64,000 bases of DNA from an uncultured Lewinella sp. (GTDB lineage: Bacteria; Bacteroidota; Bacteroidia; Chitinophagales; Saprospiraceae): the NCBI GenBank assembly GCA_937873655.1, contig CALMYQ010000051.1, positions 1 through 64,000 of the forward strand, written 5' to 3'. The position numbers were made by a program, and so were the translations under genes. Under the pieces are notes generated by a model that was not told where the DNA came from, did no database searches, and saw nothing but the letters and a program-made list of their open reading frames with translations. This document shows, one piece after another, positions 62,555 through 64,000 of the stretch. Within the stretch, counting starts at the first letter, position 1. Each line of letters opens with the position of its first letter.

Positions 62555-64000
62555 TTACGATATTTTCCGGGTTTTAAGCAGAACGGCGTTTCCGATGACC
62601 ACAATATCGGAAAAAGCCATAAAAAGGGCGCCCCACATCGGGTTGAGGAATCCCATTGCTGCGATCGGGATAGCGACTATATTGTAGGCAAACGCCCAAT
62701 ACAGGCTTTGCCTTATGGTGCGAACTGTAGCCTTGCTGATGCCGATGGCTTTGGTGAGGTTTTCCAGGCGATCGTTCAGCAGGATGATCTGGGCGGACTG
62801 CATGGCGACCCCGGTGGCGCCGCTCAGGGAAACGCCCAGGGTGGCTTTTGCAAGGGCCGGCGCATCGTTGATGCCGTCGCCGATCATCGCTGTCGGGTTC
62901 CGGGCCGACAGGTTTTCAATGACTGTCAGTTTTTGCGCAGGCAGCTGTTCAGCGTACCAGTCAGTGATGCCGAGTTCTCCGGCGATTTGCGCTGTTTTGG
63001 CCTGGCGGTCGCCGCTGAGGATCACCGGGTGCAATTGTTGGGCCTGGAGGTAGCGGATGGCTTCTCCGGCATCCGGCCGGAGTTGATCAGCTAGGGTGAT
63101 GGTCGCCAGGTGTTCGCCGTTTTCCAACAGCGCGATGGAGCCCATGCCTCCGGCTCCGTCGGCGGCCTCGATTGCGGTCCCGATCTCAAACACATTACCG
63201 TTAGTGTCTGTCGCCCGGATGCCGCGGCCTTTGACCTCCTCTACGGATAACGGACCGGGGTCGTATCCGTTGGCTTTACCGGCAAATTCCCGGGTGAGGG
63301 ATTTGGCGATGGGGTGTGATGAATGCTGCTCGAGTTTGTAGATCAGGGTATTGGCGCGGGATTCCTGACCGGCTTTGTATTCAACTTTTTCGACCTTAAA
63401 CTCACCGGTGGTCAGGGTACCCGTTTTGTCGAAGACGAAATTGCGGATACCGGCGAATACTTCCAGCGTTTTGCCGCCTTTGACGAGGATGCCGTTGCGG
63501 GCCAGGCGTCCGACGCCTACCATGACGGCCGTAGGGGTGGCCAGGCCCATCGCACAGGGGCAGGAGATCACCAGCACGGCAATGCCGTTCATCAGGGCTT
63601 TGGAAAACGGCAGATCAAAAATAAAATGGCCGCCAAGGACGGTCAGCAGGGCGATTCCCAGGACTACGGGCACAAAAACGGCGCTGATGCGGTCGGCGAG
63701 CCGTTGGATGGGCGGTTTATCCTGTTGGGCGGTTTTGACCAGTTCGATCATCTGGCCCAGCACCGTGTCCCGGCCGACGGCGGTAGCCTCCATGCGAAAG
63801 TTGCCGAGTGTGACCAGCGAGGCGCCGATAACCGGATCGCCCTGATTTTTTTCCACCGGAAGGCTTTCCCCGCTGAGCATGGATTCATCCAGGGTGGCTT
63901 CACCGGCCAGTATTTTGCCGTCTGTGGGTACTTTGTCGCCGTCGTTTACCTGGAGGGTATCTCCTTTGCGGATCTCTTCCTGGTTGATGGTCACGCTGCT
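62555..64000 (-). CDS. Heavy-metal (copper-type) P1B-ATPase, C-terminal part; 5' end outside the window
   Basis: A 481-residue fragment of a CopA-like pump; the start and the N-terminal metal-binding domains lie beyond position 64000. Visible in order: SGESLPVEK (actuator-domain TGES equivalent), SCPCAMGLATP (CPC ion site), FDKTGTLT (phosphorylation Asp), SSHPIAKS (HP motif) and MIGDGINDAPAL (GDGxNDxP hinge). The distal helices carry YN (AFAYNIVAIPIAA) but read MAFSD where Cu+ pumps usually have MxxSS, so the ion site may differ. Probably exports Cu+ or a related metal. It is followed directly by the two-helix membrane protein gene. Confidence 0.9.
   Translation of the reverse strand, partial: SSVTINQEEIRKGDTLQVNDGDKVPTDGKILAGEATLDESMLSGESLPVEKNQGDPVIGASLVTLGNFRMEATAVGRDTVLGQMIELVKTAQQDKPPIQRLADRISAVFVPVVLGIALLTVLGGHFIFDLPFSKALMNGIAVLVISCPCAMGLATPTAVMVGVGRLARNGILVKGGKTLEVFAGIRNFVFDKTGTLTTGEFKVEKVEYKAGQESRANTLIYKLEQHSSHPIAKSLTREFAGKANGYDPGPLSVEEVKGRGIRATDTNGNVFEIGTAIEAADGAGGMGSIALLENGEHLATITLADQLRPDAGEAIRYLQAQQLHPVILSGDRQAKTAQIAGELGITDWYAEQLPAQKLTVIENLSARNPTAMIGDGINDAPALAKATLGVSLSGATGVAMQSAQIILLNDRLENLTKAIGISKATVRTIRQSLYWAFAYNIVAIPIAAMGFLNPMWGALFMAFSDIVVIGNAVLLKTRKIS

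Noticed and set aside
1..64000. Insertion sequences, prophage or tRNA genes
   Set aside because: No transposase, integrase, phage structural gene or tRNA cloverleaf sequence was recognised in any intergenic region.

Overview
The window is chromosomal DNA of a Bacteroidota bacterium with moderately high G+C, most likely of the Saprospiria (Saprospiraceae/Lewinellaceae-like); the class is inferred, the phylum is well supported. Support for the phylum: two SusC/SusD outer-membrane pairs, C-terminal type IX secretion (T9SS) sorting tails, a fused lpxC-fabZ gene, a Na+-translocating NADH:quinone reductase operon, large BNR/Asp-box and VCBS/ASPIC-UnbV secreted proteins, and the Bacteroidota -7 promoter element TAnnTTTG just upstream of many starts. 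No tRNA, rRNA, insertion sequence, prophage or CRISPR array was found.

Layout. 1-9.4 kb: 2OG-Fe(II) oxygenase, sensor histidine kinase, NTF2-like and beta-barrel-like small exported proteins, a 1055-residue BNR protein and a UbiD-family decarboxylase. 9.4-11.7 kb: two tandem paralogues resembling aminoacyl-tRNA-protein transferases. 11.7-19 kb: minus-strand SusC-SusD pair and an unrecognised 756-residue exported protein. 19-25 kb: lysS, then a lipid A block on the minus strand (lpxD, lpxC/fabZ, lpxA, ABC ATPase). 25-34 kb: metallophosphoesterase lipoprotein, membrane coiled-coil protein, 3-hydroxyacyl-CoA dehydrogenase, T9SS BNR protein, laccase-domain (PgeF-type) protein, lipoprotein, a sigma-like protein coupled to PnuC. 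34-41 kb: complete nqrABCDEF, with an unusual membrane-anchored NqrA. 41-50 kb: pdxJ, a SusC/SusD pair, a strong terminator and a convergent VCBS/ASPIC-UnbV lipoprotein. 50-56 kb: DUF433/DUF5615 toxin-antitoxin-like pair, guaA, periplasmic-binding-fold lipoprotein, trmH, cupin, LuxE-like acyl-protein synthetase. 56-64 kb: small lipoprotein, hemF, a cobalamin riboswitch controlling a BtuB-like receptor and a DUF4465 protein, a two-helix membrane protein, and the 3' part of a heavy-metal P-type ATPase.

Themes. Genes cluster by cell-envelope function: lipid A synthesis, outer-membrane uptake (three TonB-dependent receptors), T9SS-exported proteins and sodium bioenergetics. The most striking non-coding pattern is a set of heptanucleotide tandem arrays in intergenic DNA (at about 0.04, 16.5, 16.6, 30.8, 31.0, 46.8 and 55.4 kb): unit sequence differs from array to array but the period is always 7 bp. 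A decamer array abuts the riboswitch promoter. The best candidates for something little described are the B12 locus with a T9SS-tagged DUF4465 partner, the tandem transferase-like paralogues, the NqrA N-terminal anchor and the heptamer repeat family.
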